Below are positions 1-7,562 of a stretch of 64,000 nucleotides of DNA, in pieces. This DNA comes from Maritimibacter sp. (GTDB taxonomy: Bacteria > Pseudomonadota > Alphaproteobacteria > Rhodobacterales > Rhodobacteraceae). The stretch lies in NCBI GenBank assembly GCA_017792445.1, contig CP051232.1, positions 1 through 64,000 on the forward strand, given 5' to 3'. How positions within the stretch are numbered: the first letter of the stretch is position 1; each line of letters begins with the position of its first letter. A program made the position numbers and the translations under genes. The notes beneath the pieces are model-generated. The model was given only the letters and a program-made list of their open reading frames with translations. It did not search any database and had not been told where the DNA came from.

Positions 1-127
1 ACCCGAAGAACGCCCCCCGCTCCGCCCGGCGCGCCGAGGCGCCCAGCGCATCCGCCTCGCCCACGAGATTGCCGTTCTGCCAGCGGTTGTAACGGGCCAT
101 GGTCCGGCAGTACTCGGCGGAAATCAT
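1..127 (-). CDS. DinB family protein, N-terminal fragment (runs off the window)
   Basis: The reverse strand encodes an open frame from an ATG at 127 to the window edge, about 42 residues, beginning MISAEYCRTMARYNRWQNG and continuing ...GASARRAERGAFFG. This looks like the first helix region of DinB/YfiT-like four-helix-bundle proteins, which are typically metal-binding thiol-dependent enzymes or stress-associated proteins. A GGAG ribosome-binding site sits about 8 bases before the ATG. The remaining roughly three quarters of the protein and its metal-binding histidines lie outside the window, so the family call rests on the N-terminus only. Confidence 0.6.
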   Translation of the reverse strand, partial: MISAEYCRTMARYNRWQNGNLVGEADALGASARRAERGAFFG

Positions 128-261
128 AGGCTGTTTCTCCGTAGCTGGCGGGCCGGACCGGCACCCGGCCACCTTGGGCAGCGCGGCCCGCGCCTGTCAA
201 CGCCCGCGTAACCCTGCCCGCACGCAGCCCCTTGTCGGACGCCCCTGCCATCGCTACATAT

Positions 262-577
262 GCTCTGTCGGTTCGCCGACTATGGACATAAACGCGCTTG
301 TAATAAGCGGCTCGGACCCGGGGGCGGTACCCGGCGGCTCCACCAAATTTCCCGTCGTTGGGGGGACTGTGGGGCCGAAATAGGATCGACGAACGTCTAA
401 AGAGGTTAGCCTTGTCCCGGTGAGATACCACCGTTATCGGTTCACAATGCATAATTGCCAACGACAATCGTGCTCCGGTCGCCGTTGCTGCTTAAGCAGT
501 AACAAGACCGAAAATTAAGCCCTTGCGCCTAGCAGCGTAAGGCGGGGTTCGCAGGCACCTGGCAACAGAAGCCTGCA
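262..577 (+). ncRNA. ssrA: Two-piece (circularly permuted) tmRNA
   Basis: Transfer-messenger RNA rescues stalled ribosomes and adds a degradation tag. As in other alphaproteobacteria the gene is permuted: the acceptor piece comes first and ends in CGGCTCC-A-CCA at 335-345, preceded by a T-arm with stem CCGGG/CCCGG (318-322/330-334) and the non-canonical loop GGCGGTA. After a 25-base spacer the coding piece starts with GGGGCCG at 371-377, which pairs with CGGCTCC with one G-U pair to form the acceptor stem, followed by the conserved GGATCGACG segment. A tag reading frame lies at 457-495. The exact 5' end of the acceptor piece and the 3' end of the coding piece are estimates. The pre-RNA is expected to be cut in the spacer. 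Confidence 0.93.
457..495 (+). other. tmRNA proteolysis-tag reading frame
   Basis: Reading from the GCC at 457 gives A-N-D-N-R-A-P-V-A-V-A-A followed by TAA. The AND/N start and the VAA-type hydrophobic end match tmRNA tags, whose C-terminal residues are recognised by ClpXP, and the AND part by the SspB adaptor. An SspB gene of the alpha type lies in the same window at 3705-4166. The exact resume codon is inferred from comparison with other tags. Confidence 0.88.
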
Positions 578-583
578 TTTTTC
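551..583 (+). terminator. Intrinsic terminator of ssrA
   Basis: GCAGGC (551-556) pairs with GCCTGC (571-576) and is followed directly by ATTTTTC, the form of a Rho-independent terminator. It closes the coding piece of the tmRNA. Part of the stem may also belong to the mature coding RNA. Confidence 0.7.
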
Positions 584-830
584 TTAAATTCTTCAAGACA
601 GCGCGGGAAAGACCGTAATTTTTTGGGTGCGCAGTCCTATGCATGCTCCATACCCTGCAGCGTCATGGCAACTGGGGGAACGCAACGGGCGACGCATCTT
701 GCGAACATGCTGCAAGGCGACACCGGCCATCTATTGACACCGGGACCTTGTGGAGAAAGTCGGAAACGCTCATTCTCGTAACTATTTTTAGTGACAACGC
801 CCTACGAGCAGTGCTACTCCTATCGCCGCG

Positions 831-1076
831 ATGACCAAAAAGACGAAGAGGCTGGAACGGATCCTTGCGATCCCGAGCGATCTGCGGTGGGAAGAACTCA
901 CGGCGTTCTTGTCAGACTTGGGATACGAAGCAGACGAAGGCAGCGGCTCTCGAATTAAGTTCAGGCACAAGACACTTCCGCTTCTCAGCTTTCACCGCCC
1001 ACACAATCCGCCTTTGGTTCGGCAGTACGCCGTGCGCCAAATGGTGGCAAAATTGAAGGATGAAGGAATTCTCTGA
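831..1076 (+). CDS. hicA: HicA-family toxin (putative mRNA interferase)
   Basis: 81 residues of the HicA/YcfA fold, a small dsRNA-binding-like domain that cleaves mRNA when not held by HicB. The order is a first helix LRWEELTAFLSDLGYE, the strand block GSGSRIKF, the FHRPHN segment, and a final helix VRQMVAKLKDEGI. The canonical GSH catalytic motif reads GSR here, as in the FHRPH subgroup of HicA, so activity cannot be assumed from the motif alone. The stop codon shares its A with the ATG of the downstream antitoxin (TGATG), which indicates translational coupling. GC content is clearly lower than in neighbouring genes, consistent with horizontal acquisition next to ssrA. Confidence 0.85.
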   Translation: MTKKTKRLERILAIPSDLRWEELTAFLSDLGYEADEGSGSRIKFRHKTLPLLSFHRPHNPPLVRQYAVRQMVAKLKDEGIL

Positions 1077-1444
1077 TGGCAGATCTCCTGAAACACAAAG
1101 GCTATCTCGGCTCATTCGAAATCGAGGATGGTGTTCTCATCGGCAAACTGGAGGGCATTCGGGATCTCGTCACCTTTGAGGGTGAGACGCCGACGGAGCT
1201 TCTGGAGGCTTTCGCAGAGGCTGTGGAAGATTACCTAGCCGAGTGCGAACGCGCCGGACGCGAACCTGAGAAGCCGTTTAAGGGCAGTTTCAACGTGAGG
1301 GTGTCCAGCGGCACGCACCGCAAGCTCTACTACATAGCGCGCAAACGCAATGTTGCCTTGAACCACGTGACCAAAGAAGCTGTAGAAGATTATGTCCGCC
1401 GTCATAGTGACGAGACCGGTCAGCCGGTCGAAAACCATCTCTGA
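1076..1444 (+). CDS. hicB: HicB-family antitoxin
   Basis: 122 residues. The N-terminal half is the degenerate RNase-H-like HicB domain (GYLGSFEIEDGVLIGKLEG...FEGETPTELLEAFAEAVEDYL), which masks the toxin. The segment GREPEKPFKGSFNVRV links to a C-terminal ribbon-helix-helix DNA-binding part (SSGTHRKLYYIARKRN...TKEAVEDYVRR), expected to autorepress the operon. It overlaps the toxin stop by one base. The toxin-first gene order is the usual hicAB order. Together with the toxin it forms a complete two-gene module with no other accessory genes around it. Confidence 0.88.
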   Translation: MADLLKHKGYLGSFEIEDGVLIGKLEGIRDLVTFEGETPTELLEAFAEAVEDYLAECERAGREPEKPFKGSFNVRVSSGTHRKLYYIARKRNVALNHVTKEAVEDYVRRHSDETGQPVENHL

Positions 1445-2030
1445 CGGAAAACCCAATCGTCAGTAGCAAGGCCGGCATTTTACAGATCAGCGCGGCCGCG
1501 TACCGGGACTGTTGAAGAAACTTCGGAAAGATAGACGGCGACGTGGGCTCCGGACACCGGCGCCCGCCTCCGCGCGGCGGTCGGTGACCTCAGCAGGGCC
1601 AAAAGAAGGGCCAATGTGCTGGATGGTGGCTGGAGCGAGCCGTCTTCGCGCCCGATCCGACTGCGCCCGGGTCGCTGGCAAACGCAGTTTCACTCGTCGA
1701 TTGGCCGGGCACTACCCCACCAGGGCCGTATGGACTGCTCCGGTAACTGTCGAAAAATACTGGCGAACGCAGCGTGCACGAGATCCTGCTAACATGGGCG
1801 CGTCTGGGGAGAGCCACAGCACCGGGCGGAACTACAGGTTGTCGACCATCTCGACTGACAGGGCCCTGCGCCGTCTCCCCCTGCCTCACAACGACTCGGC
1901 CCGCCCTCCGCAACCTCGACCGGCATAGCGCCGTGACCCCAAGCGATCCAATCCCGATCCCATCCCCCTTCCCGCTTGCCAACCGCCCGCCCCTGCGCCA
2001 GCCATATGTCAGCGCAGGGAGGAGCCGCCA
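1445..2030. other. Intergenic stretch, no gene recognised
   Basis: About 590 bases between the HicAB pair and the ABM-domain gene. Open frames here on both strands have no recognisable domains or good ribosome-binding sites, and the base composition fluctuates. I see no tRNA, transposase remnant or repeat of ssrA sequence. Only the final GGGAGGAG (about 2018-2025) is assigned, as the ribosome-binding site of the next gene. It may be the degraded remainder of an integrated element. Confidence 0.5.
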
Positions 2031-2378
2031 ATGATCGCCGTCATCTTCGAAGTCACCCCGAAAGAGGGCTGCACGGACGCTTATCTCGACATCGCTGCCG
2101 AGATGCGGCCGCTGGTCGAACAGATCGACGGGTTCATCTCGGTCGAGCGGTTCCAAAGCCTGACAACGCCGGGCAAGCTGCTGTCGGTCTCGGTCTTCCG
2201 CGACGAGGCGGCGCTGGACGAATGGCGGCAACTGACACAGCACCGCAAGGCGCAGGCCGCCGGGCGTGGCAGGCTGTTTCAGGACTACCGCCTGCGTGTC
2301 GCACATGTGTTACGCGACTATGGAATGCACGACCGGACCGAAGCCCCCGAGGACAGCCGCGCCACGCATGACCACTGA
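2031..2378 (+). CDS. Antibiotic biosynthesis monooxygenase (ABM) domain protein
   Basis: 115 residues with the alpha/beta ferredoxin-like ABM fold: IAVIFEVTPKEG, DIAAEMRPLVEQIDGFISVERFQS and LLSVSVFRDEAALDEWRQLTQHRKAQ. These small dimeric proteins include heme-degrading and quinone-forming monooxygenases as well as many of unknown substrate. A strong GGGAGGAG ribosome-binding site precedes the ATG. The 3' end overlaps the downstream transporter by 11 bases, so the two are likely co-translated. The last 20 residues (after RDYGMHD) are hydrophilic and outside the domain. The substrate cannot be deduced. Confidence 0.8.
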   Translation: MIAVIFEVTPKEGCTDAYLDIAAEMRPLVEQIDGFISVERFQSLTTPGKLLSVSVFRDEAALDEWRQLTQHRKAQAAGRGRLFQDYRLRVAHVLRDYGMHDRTEAPEDSRATHDH

Positions 2379-3624
2379 CCCGCCCCCGACGCGCGAGCTT
2401 GTCCGCGTCTTCGGCCGTATCGGCATTCTCAGCTTCGGCGGCCCGGCGGCGCAGATCGCGCTGATGCACCGCGAACTTGTCGACGAACGTCCGTGGCTCT
2501 CCGAGAAGCAGTTCCTCGACGCGCTCAGCTTCTGCATGTTGCTGCCGGGACCCGAGGCAATGCAGCTTGCCACCTACTGCGGCTGGCGGATGCGCGGAAC
2601 GACTGGCGGGCTGATCGCGGGCGGACTGTTCGTACTGCCGGGCGCATTGGTAGTGGCGCTGCTGGCGGCGCTTTACGCGGAATGGGGCGCGGTCCCGCTG
2701 GCGCAGGCGCTGTTCCTCGGGATCAAGGCGACCGTCGTGGTGATCGTGCTCGAGGCGCTTTTGAAGGTCTCGAAGAAGGCCCTGCACAGGCTGGACCGCT
2801 GGCTGATCGCGGGGCTGTCCTTCCTCGCCATCTTCGCCTTCTCGGTCCCCTTCCCGCTGATCATCGCCGCCGCCGGCCTGTACGGCGCGCTTACCGCGAC
2901 GGGCGAGGCCGCCGCCGCGCCGCCCGCGCGGCCCGCCCGGACGCTGCCGACCGTGCTGACATGGGCCGCGCTTTGGTGGGCGCCGGTCGGGCTTGCGCTG
3001 GTCGCGGGTCAGACGCTGCTGGCCGAAATCGGGCTGTTCTTCTCGAAGCTCGCGGTCGTCACCTTCGGCGGCGCCTACGCCGTGCTGGCCTACATGTCGC
3101 AAGAGGTCGTGCAGGAACAGGGATGGCTGGGCATGGACCAGATGATGGACGGTCTTGGGCTGGCCGAGACGACGCCGGGGCCGCTGATTCTGGTGACCGA
3201 GTTCGTGGGCTACCTTGCCGGCGCCAGTGCCGGGGGGATGGCGCTTGGAATCGCGGCTGCGGCGATGACCCTGTGGGTGACGTTCGTGCCCTGCTTCCTG
3301 TGGATCTTCGCAGGCGCCCCCTATATCGAGCGCATCGCCGGACGCCCCCGCCTGTCGGCGGCGCTGACCGCCATCACGGCGGCCGTCGTCGGGGTGATCC
3401 TGAACCTGTCGATCTGGTTCGCGACCCATGTTTTCTTCGACGAAGTGACGCAAAGTCAGCTTGGCCCCGCCAGTCTGCCGGTGCCCGACCCCGCGTCGCT
3501 GAACCTTGCCGCCGGGCTCTTGGCCCTGATCGCCGCAGGATTGCTCTGGGGCCTGAAATGGCCGCTTCCGCTGGTGCTGCTGCTCATGGCATTTGCAGGC
3601 GCGGCACTAAGCTGGGCCGACTGA
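2368..3624 (+). CDS. chrA: Chromate efflux transporter family (ChrA-like)
   Basis: 418-residue integral membrane protein with two homologous CHR halves. The first half begins LGPATFGGP-like as ILSFGGPAAQIALMHRELV and contains the LLPGPEAMQLATYCG block. The second half repeats it as VVTFGGAYAVLAYMSQEVV and AETTPGPLILVTEFVG. The family exports chromate in characterised members, often by exchange with sulfate or by using proton motive force. A start further upstream exists but would lie inside the ABM gene; the ATG at 2368 puts MTTDPPPTRELVRVFGRIG at the N-terminus, as is normal for the family. Actual substrate is inferred from family only. Confidence 0.87.
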   Translation: MTTDPPPTRELVRVFGRIGILSFGGPAAQIALMHRELVDERPWLSEKQFLDALSFCMLLPGPEAMQLATYCGWRMRGTTGGLIAGGLFVLPGALVVALLAALYAEWGAVPLAQALFLGIKATVVVIVLEALLKVSKKALHRLDRWLIAGLSFLAIFAFSVPFPLIIAAAGLYGALTATGEAAAAPPARPARTLPTVLTWAALWWAPVGLALVAGQTLLAEIGLFFSKLAVVTFGGAYAVLAYMSQEVVQEQGWLGMDQMMDGLGLAETTPGPLILVTEFVGYLAGASAGGMALGIAAAAMTLWVTFVPCFLWIFAGAPYIERIAGRPRLSAALTAITAAVVGVILNLSIWFATHVFFDEVTQSQLGPASLPVPDPASLNLAAGLLALIAAGLLWGLKWPLPLVLLLMAFAGAALSWAD

Positions 3625-3704
3625 CCGCAGCGCCATACTGGTGCCCTTTTCTTCCCGCCCGAATCCCGTATGTTGTGACCAAGCGCTGACGAAGGACCCC
3701 CGGC

Positions 3705-4166
3705 ATGCCGCGCACCATCGACTACGGCAACCTCATGCACCGCGCCATGCGCGGGCTGATCCGCGACGTCCTGCTGGACGTCCAGGACAACGGTCTGCCC
3801 GGGCAGCACCACTTCTTCATCACCTTCGACACGATGCATCCGGACGTCGAGATCGCCGACTGGCTGTCCGACCGCTACCCGGACGAGATGACCATCGTGA
3901 TGCAGCACTGGTACGACAATCTCGACGTGGGCGAGGACGGGTTCGCGGTGACGCTGAACTTCGGCGACAACCCCGAGCCGCTGTACATCCCCTTCGACGC
4001 GATCCGCACCTTCGTCGACCCCTCGGTCGAGTTCGGCCTGACGTTCAAGACGCAGGACGACGATGATGAGGACGACGAGGACGAGATCGAACTGGAAGAA
4101 GTCGAAGACGAGGACGAGGCCCCGCGCGAGGCCGACATCGTAAGCCTCGACAGCTTCCGGAAATAG
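3705..4166 (+). CDS. sspB: SspB-family ClpXP adaptor (alpha type)
   Basis: 153 residues. The substrate-binding SspB domain covers about residues 1-112 (IDYGNLMHRAMRGLIRDVL, GQHHFFITFDTMHPDVEI, LNFGDNPEPLYIPFDAI, FGLTFK). A very acidic linker of Asp and Glu follows, ending in the short conserved tail ADIVSLDSFRK, which in this family docks on the ClpX zinc-binding domain. It tethers ssrA-tagged proteins to ClpXP. The tmRNA that makes the tag is 3 kb upstream. It is a single gene in a good context, about 160 bases before fumC. Confidence 0.92.
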   Translation: MPRTIDYGNLMHRAMRGLIRDVLLDVQDNGLPGQHHFFITFDTMHPDVEIADWLSDRYPDEMTIVMQHWYDNLDVGEDGFAVTLNFGDNPEPLYIPFDAIRTFVDPSVEFGLTFKTQDDDDEDDEDEIELEEVEDEDEAPREADIVSLDSFRK

Positions 4167-4269
4167 GCCCCGACCGCGGCCCTGACGGGCGTCTCGACCG
4201 CGACAAGCCGCCTTTCTGCCTTCCTGATAGCGTTCACACCGCCTTTGCGCGGCGATGGCACATTGATCC

Positions 4270-4295
4270 CGTTCCTCTGCCCCGCTAGAGGAACG
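4270..4295. promoter_or_regulatory. Inverted repeat in the fumC leader
   Basis: CGTTCCTCT (4270-4278) and AGAGGAACG (4287-4295) form a perfect 9-base inverted repeat with an 8-base loop, 35 bases before the fumC ATG. It could be an operator or a leader hairpin; no T-run follows, so it does not look like a terminator. Function is unknown. Confidence 0.45.
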
Positions 4296-4329
4296 GTCGA
4301 CGATGGGATACCGCGAGGAGTAGAGCCTG

Positions 4330-5724
4330 ATGACCGCCACCCGCACCGAGACCGACAGCTTCGGCCCGCTGGAAGTACCCGCGGACAAGTACTGGGGGGC
4401 GCAGACACAGCGCTCGATCATGAACTTCCCGATCGGCTGGGAGAAACAGCCGGTCCCGATCATCCGCGCGCTCGGCGTGGTCAAGAAGGCCTGCGCCATG
4501 GCCAACAAGGCCAACGGCGCGATGGAGGCCGAACTGGCCGACGCGATCATCGCCGCCGCGACCGAGGTGATCGACGGCAAATTCGACGACAACTTCCCGC
4601 TGGTGGTCTGGCAGACCGGGTCGGGCACCCAGTCCAACATGAACGCGAACGAGGTGATCTCGAACCGCGCGATCGAGATGCTGGGCGGCGAGATGGGGTC
4701 GAAAAAGCCCGTTCACCCGAACGACCACTGCAACATGGGCCAGTCTTCGAACGACACCTTCCCGACCGCGATGCATGTGGGCATCGCCATGCAGGCGCGC
4801 GACGTGCTGCTGCCGGGGCTGGAAAAGCTTCTGGCCGCGCTCGAGGCGAAGTCCGAGGAATTCAAGGACATCATCAAGATCGGGCGTACCCACACACAGG
4901 ACGCCACGCCCCTGACGCTGGGCCAGGAATTCGGCGGCTATGCGCACCAGGTCCGCAAGGGGATCGAACGGGTGAAGGCCTGCCTGCCCGACATCTACGA
5001 ACTGGCGCAGGGCGGCACCGCCGTCGGCACCGGGCTGAACACGAAGAAGGGCTGGGGCGAAGCCGTGGCCGCCAACATGGCCGAGATCACCGGCCTGCCC
5101 TTCGTCACCGCCCCCAACAAGTTCGAGGCGCTGGCCGCCCATGACGCGATGGTCATGTTCTCGGGCGCGCTGAAGACCGTCGCCGCCTCGCTGTTCAAGA
5201 TCGCCAACGACATCCGCCTGCTGGGCTCGGGCCCGCGTTCGGGTCTGGGCGAATTGATCCTGCCGGAGAACGAGCCCGGCTCGTCGATCATGCCCGGCAA
5301 GGTGAACCCGACGCAGGCCGAAGCGCTGACGATGGTCTGCGCGCACGTGATGGGCAACGACGCCGCCGTCGGCATGGCCGGCAGCCAGGGCCACTTCGAG
5401 CTCAACGTCTACAACCCGATGATGTCCTACAACGTGCTGCAATCCATGCAGCTTCTGGGCGACAGCGCCTCTGCCTTCACCGACAACATGGTCGTCGGCA
5501 TCCAGGCCAACGAGGCGCGGATCGAAAAGCTGATGAAGGAATCGCTGATGCTGGTCACGGCGCTGGCCCCGACCATCGGCTACGACAACGCCACCAAGGT
5601 CGCCAAGACCGCGCACAAGAACGGCACCACCCTGCGCGAAGAGGCCATCGCGCTTGGCTTCGTGGACGAGGAAACCTTCGACAAGGTCGTCCGCCCCGAG
5701 CAGATGATCGGCCCGAAGGACTGA
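4330..5724 (+). CDS. fumC: Class II fumarate hydratase
   Basis: 464 residues, full length. It catalyses reversible hydration of fumarate to malate in the TCA cycle, as a soluble iron-free tetramer. Family blocks are all present: WGAQTQRSI near the N-terminus, [56 protein letters not shown], and the lyase signature [24 protein letters not shown] ribosome-binding site lies 5-10 bases before the ATG. A strong terminator follows at 5769-5798, so it is probably a single-gene transcript or the end of a short unit. Confidence 0.97.
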   Translation: MTATRTETDSFGPLEVPADKYWGAQTQRSIMNFPIGWEKQPVPIIRALGVVKKACAMANKANGAMEAELADAIIAAATEVIDGKFDDNFPLVVWQTGSGTQSNMNANEVISNRAIEMLGGEMGSKKPVHPNDHCNMGQSSNDTFPTAMHVGIAMQARDVLLPGLEKLLAALEAKSEEFKDIIKIGRTHTQDATPLTLGQEFGGYAHQVRKGIERVKACLPDIYELAQGGTAVGTGLNTKKGWGEAVAANMAEITGLPFVTAPNKFEALAAHDAMVMFSGALKTVAASLFKIANDIRLLGSGPRSGLGELILPENEPGSSIMPGKVNPTQAEALTMVCAHVMGNDAAVGMAGSQGHFELNVYNPMMSYNVLQSMQLLGDSASAFTDNMVVGIQANEARIEKLMKESLMLVTALAPTIGYDNATKVAKTAHKNGTTLREEAIALGFVDEETFDKVVRPEQMIGPKD

Positions 5725-5768
5725 CGAAGGACTGGCCAAGGACTGACATGGGCCCGGCAACCCAGCCA

Positions 5769-5798
5769 AAGGCGTCGCCCCTAAGGCGGCGCCTTTTT
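5769..5798 (+). terminator. Intrinsic terminator after fumC
   Basis: AAGGCGTCGCC (5769-5779) pairs with GGCGGCGCCTT (5785-5795) around a 5-base loop with one T-G pair, followed by a run of T (5794-5798). Confidence 0.85.
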
Positions 5799-5978
5799 CG
5801 TTCCACACCACTCCGCCCCTTCTTCTCTTTCCAAATACCTCGGGGGGGCCGCGCACAGCGCGGACGGGGGCAGAGCCCCCGCCCCCACCAGCCCTTCGGG
5901 TGCTACGTCACCACCGCTCATCCATTGGCAAGGCGCGCAGGTTGGTGTTCTCTGCGCTTCCAAGAGCAGAGGACTCAC

Positions 5979-6158
5979 ATGAGCAACGTCACCAATCTTC
6001 GGCAGGTGCGGAAGGATCGCGCCAGAACCGAGAAACGCGCGGCCGCGGACGAGAACGCGGCGCTTCACGGGCGCACCAAGGCGCAGCGTATCTTCGAGGC
6101 CACGCAGAACGCGATGGCGAAGAAGAAGCTCGACGATCACCAGTTCGAGCAGGAATGA
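5979..6158 (+). CDS. DUF4169 family small protein
   Basis: 59 residues, very hydrophilic and helical: MSNVTNLRQVRKDRARTEKR, then ...NAALHGRTKAQRIFEATQNAMAKKKLDDHQFEQE. The motif VTNLRQxRK and the LHGRTKAxR block are typical of DUF4169, found mainly in Rhodobacterales and relatives. The start is set by the ATG at 5979, as upstream in-frame sequence is not protein-like. The stop overlaps the start of the next gene (ATGA type), so the two are translationally coupled. The function of the family is unknown. Confidence 0.85.
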   Translation: MSNVTNLRQVRKDRARTEKRAAADENAALHGRTKAQRIFEATQNAMAKKKLDDHQFEQE

Positions 6159-6388
6159 CCGGCCGCCCCGCAAAGCACTCGCTGACCCTGCGGGGCCATC
6201 GCACCAGCGTCTCGCTGGAGCCGGAATTCTGGGCGGCGTTCCGTGAGATCGCCGCCGAACGGGGCCAGCCGCTGAACGCGCTGGCCGCCGAAATCGACGA
6301 GGGCCGCGGGGTCGAGACGGGTCTCGCCTCGGCCATCCGCCTGTTCGTCCTGCGCCACTACCGCGACCGCGACGGTGGCGCGGACTGA
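6155..6388 (+). CDS. Ribbon-helix-helix domain protein
   Basis: 77 residues beginning MTGRPAKHSLTLRGHRTSVS. A basic beta-strand (HSLTLRGHRTSVSLE) is followed by two helices (PEFWAAFREIAAERG, NALAAEIDEG), the layout of a ribbon-helix-helix DNA-binding protein. It lacks a long C-terminal domain. It overlaps the upstream DUF4169 gene by four bases and ends three bases before the convergent FMN reductase gene. It is likely a small transcriptional regulator; targets are unknown, and its partner DUF4169 protein may be functionally linked. Confidence 0.82.
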   Translation: MTGRPAKHSLTLRGHRTSVSLEPEFWAAFREIAAERGQPLNALAAEIDEGRGVETGLASAIRLFVLRHYRDRDGGAD

Positions 6389-6390
6389 CC

Positions 6391-6960
6391 TCAGGCCGCG
6401 TGCAGCGCCTTCAGCGGCTCCGCCCATTTCGCCAGCTCGTCCAGAACCAGCGTCAGGCCGTCCGTCATCGGGTCGTTCGGCTTGAACACCGCGTTCTCGT
6501 CGATGAACTGCGGGAAGAACGGCACCGGCACGCCCTGCGGGATCGCGACCATGCTGACGTTGGACAGCAGCTGGCGCAGCTCCTGCGCGGCGCGCAGACC
6601 GCCCGACACACCGCCATAGCTGACCACGGCGGCGGGCTTGTATTTCCACTCGTTCAGAAGGACCTGCACCGCGTTGACCAGAACCGCCGAGGGATAGCTG
6701 TCGTATTCCGGGGTCAGGAACAGGAACGCATCCGCATCGGCCACCTTGGCGCTCCACGCCTTGGTGTGGTCGTGCTGGTAGTCCTGCATCGCAGGATGGT
6801 TCGGCTCGTCGAGGAACGGCAGCTGCATGTCGGCGATGTCGATGGCCTCGACCTCGAAGCCGCCATGCGCCGTTGCGGCTTCGGCGACCCATTTGGCGAT
6901 GGTCGGGCCGACGCGGCCCGGGCGGGTAGAGCCGGTGATGACTTTCAGTTTCAGCGACAT
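6391..6960 (-). CDS. NADPH-dependent FMN reductase family protein
   Basis: 189 residues with a flavodoxin-like fold. The FMN phosphate-binding loop is GSTRPGRVGPTIAKWV at the N-terminus, and the FLTPEYDSYPSAVLVNAVQ block is the usual second flavin-contacting region (normally PEYNxSxP). It probably reduces quinones, azo compounds or chromate using NAD(P)H through bound FMN. The start at 6960 gives the canonical MSLKLKVITGSTR; upstream in-frame sequence is unrelated. It is a separate unit, convergent with the ribbon-helix-helix gene. Confidence 0.86.
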   Translation of the reverse strand: MSLKLKVITGSTRPGRVGPTIAKWVAEAATAHGGFEVEAIDIADMQLPFLDEPNHPAMQDYQHDHTKAWSAKVADADAFLFLTPEYDSYPSAVLVNAVQVLLNEWKYKPAAVVSYGGVSGGLRAAQELRQLLSNVSMVAIPQGVPVPFFPQFIDENAVFKPNDPMTDGLTLVLDELAKWAEPLKALHAA

Positions 6961-7139
6961 TAAGGCTGCCTTTCGAGATTTGCGCATCCGCGGCGGGCCG
7001 GTGCCTGCGCGGACAGAGGAGGAGATATTCGTTACGACGGCGCGCACCAGTGGCGTCGCCTGACCGTCAGATGGGTATTTTCTAACGGTGTTCGCACCCG
7101 CAGCAAGGCACAGCAGCCTCTCCATTGGCGCACAGCGCG

Positions 7140-7562
7140 TCAGCCTTCGGGGCGGTACCAGCTTGTCATGGTGTAGTCCTTGCGCGGTCCGTTCACTTTC
7201 CATTCGGCGCTCCAGTGCGGCCAGTGCCGGAAGTCATAGCGCACAAGGTACAGGTCGGGCGGGCAGTCGTGCTGCGCCTCGGGCCGCAGGCCGGGCTCGA
7301 TCCAGTGAAAAGGCCTGCCGTCTTCGAAGAAAACGGCGATCCCCTCGCCCTCCGCCTGCCAGAGATAGCTGCGTTCGGCGGCCATCGGCGGCTGGCCCGG
7401 CACCAGCATGCGTCCCTGCTCCACAAGGCTCAGCCGGTCCGCGTCGCCGGCGAAGGTCGCCGTCCCCTCGAAGCGCAGCGCCCGCCCGCCATAGCGGTCA
7501 CCGATCTCGCGCTCCAGCCGCCAGACGCCGCGGAATTCCTCCAGCCGGGGGCCAAGGGTCAT
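7140..7562 (-). CDS. DUF6314 family protein
   Basis: 140 residues, all beta and soluble, resembling a small lipocalin-like barrel: LEEFRGVWRLEREIGDRYGG, FEGTATFAGDADRLSLVEQG, SYLWQAEGEGIAVFFEDGRPFH and HDCPPDLYLVRYDF. These blocks, including the closing WSAEWKVNGPRKDYTMTSWYRP, match a widespread proteobacterial family of unknown function (DUF6314). The ATG overlaps the upstream transporter stop by four bases, so the two genes are co-translated. No signal peptide is present. Function is unknown. Confidence 0.8.
   Translation of the reverse strand: MTLGPRLEEFRGVWRLEREIGDRYGGRALRFEGTATFAGDADRLSLVEQGRMLVPGQPPMAAERSYLWQAEGEGIAVFFEDGRPFHWIEPGLRPEAQHDCPPDLYLVRYDFRHWPHWSAEWKVNGPRKDYTMTSWYRPEG

Noticed and set aside
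1512-1928. 138-codon frame in the empty stretch after hicB
   Set aside because: No recognised domain, no ribosome-binding site, and unstable composition; treated as non-coding.
2134-3453. 439-codon reverse frame over the ABM and chrA genes
   Set aside because: Arg/Gln/His-rich shadow of the transporter gene, without family blocks.
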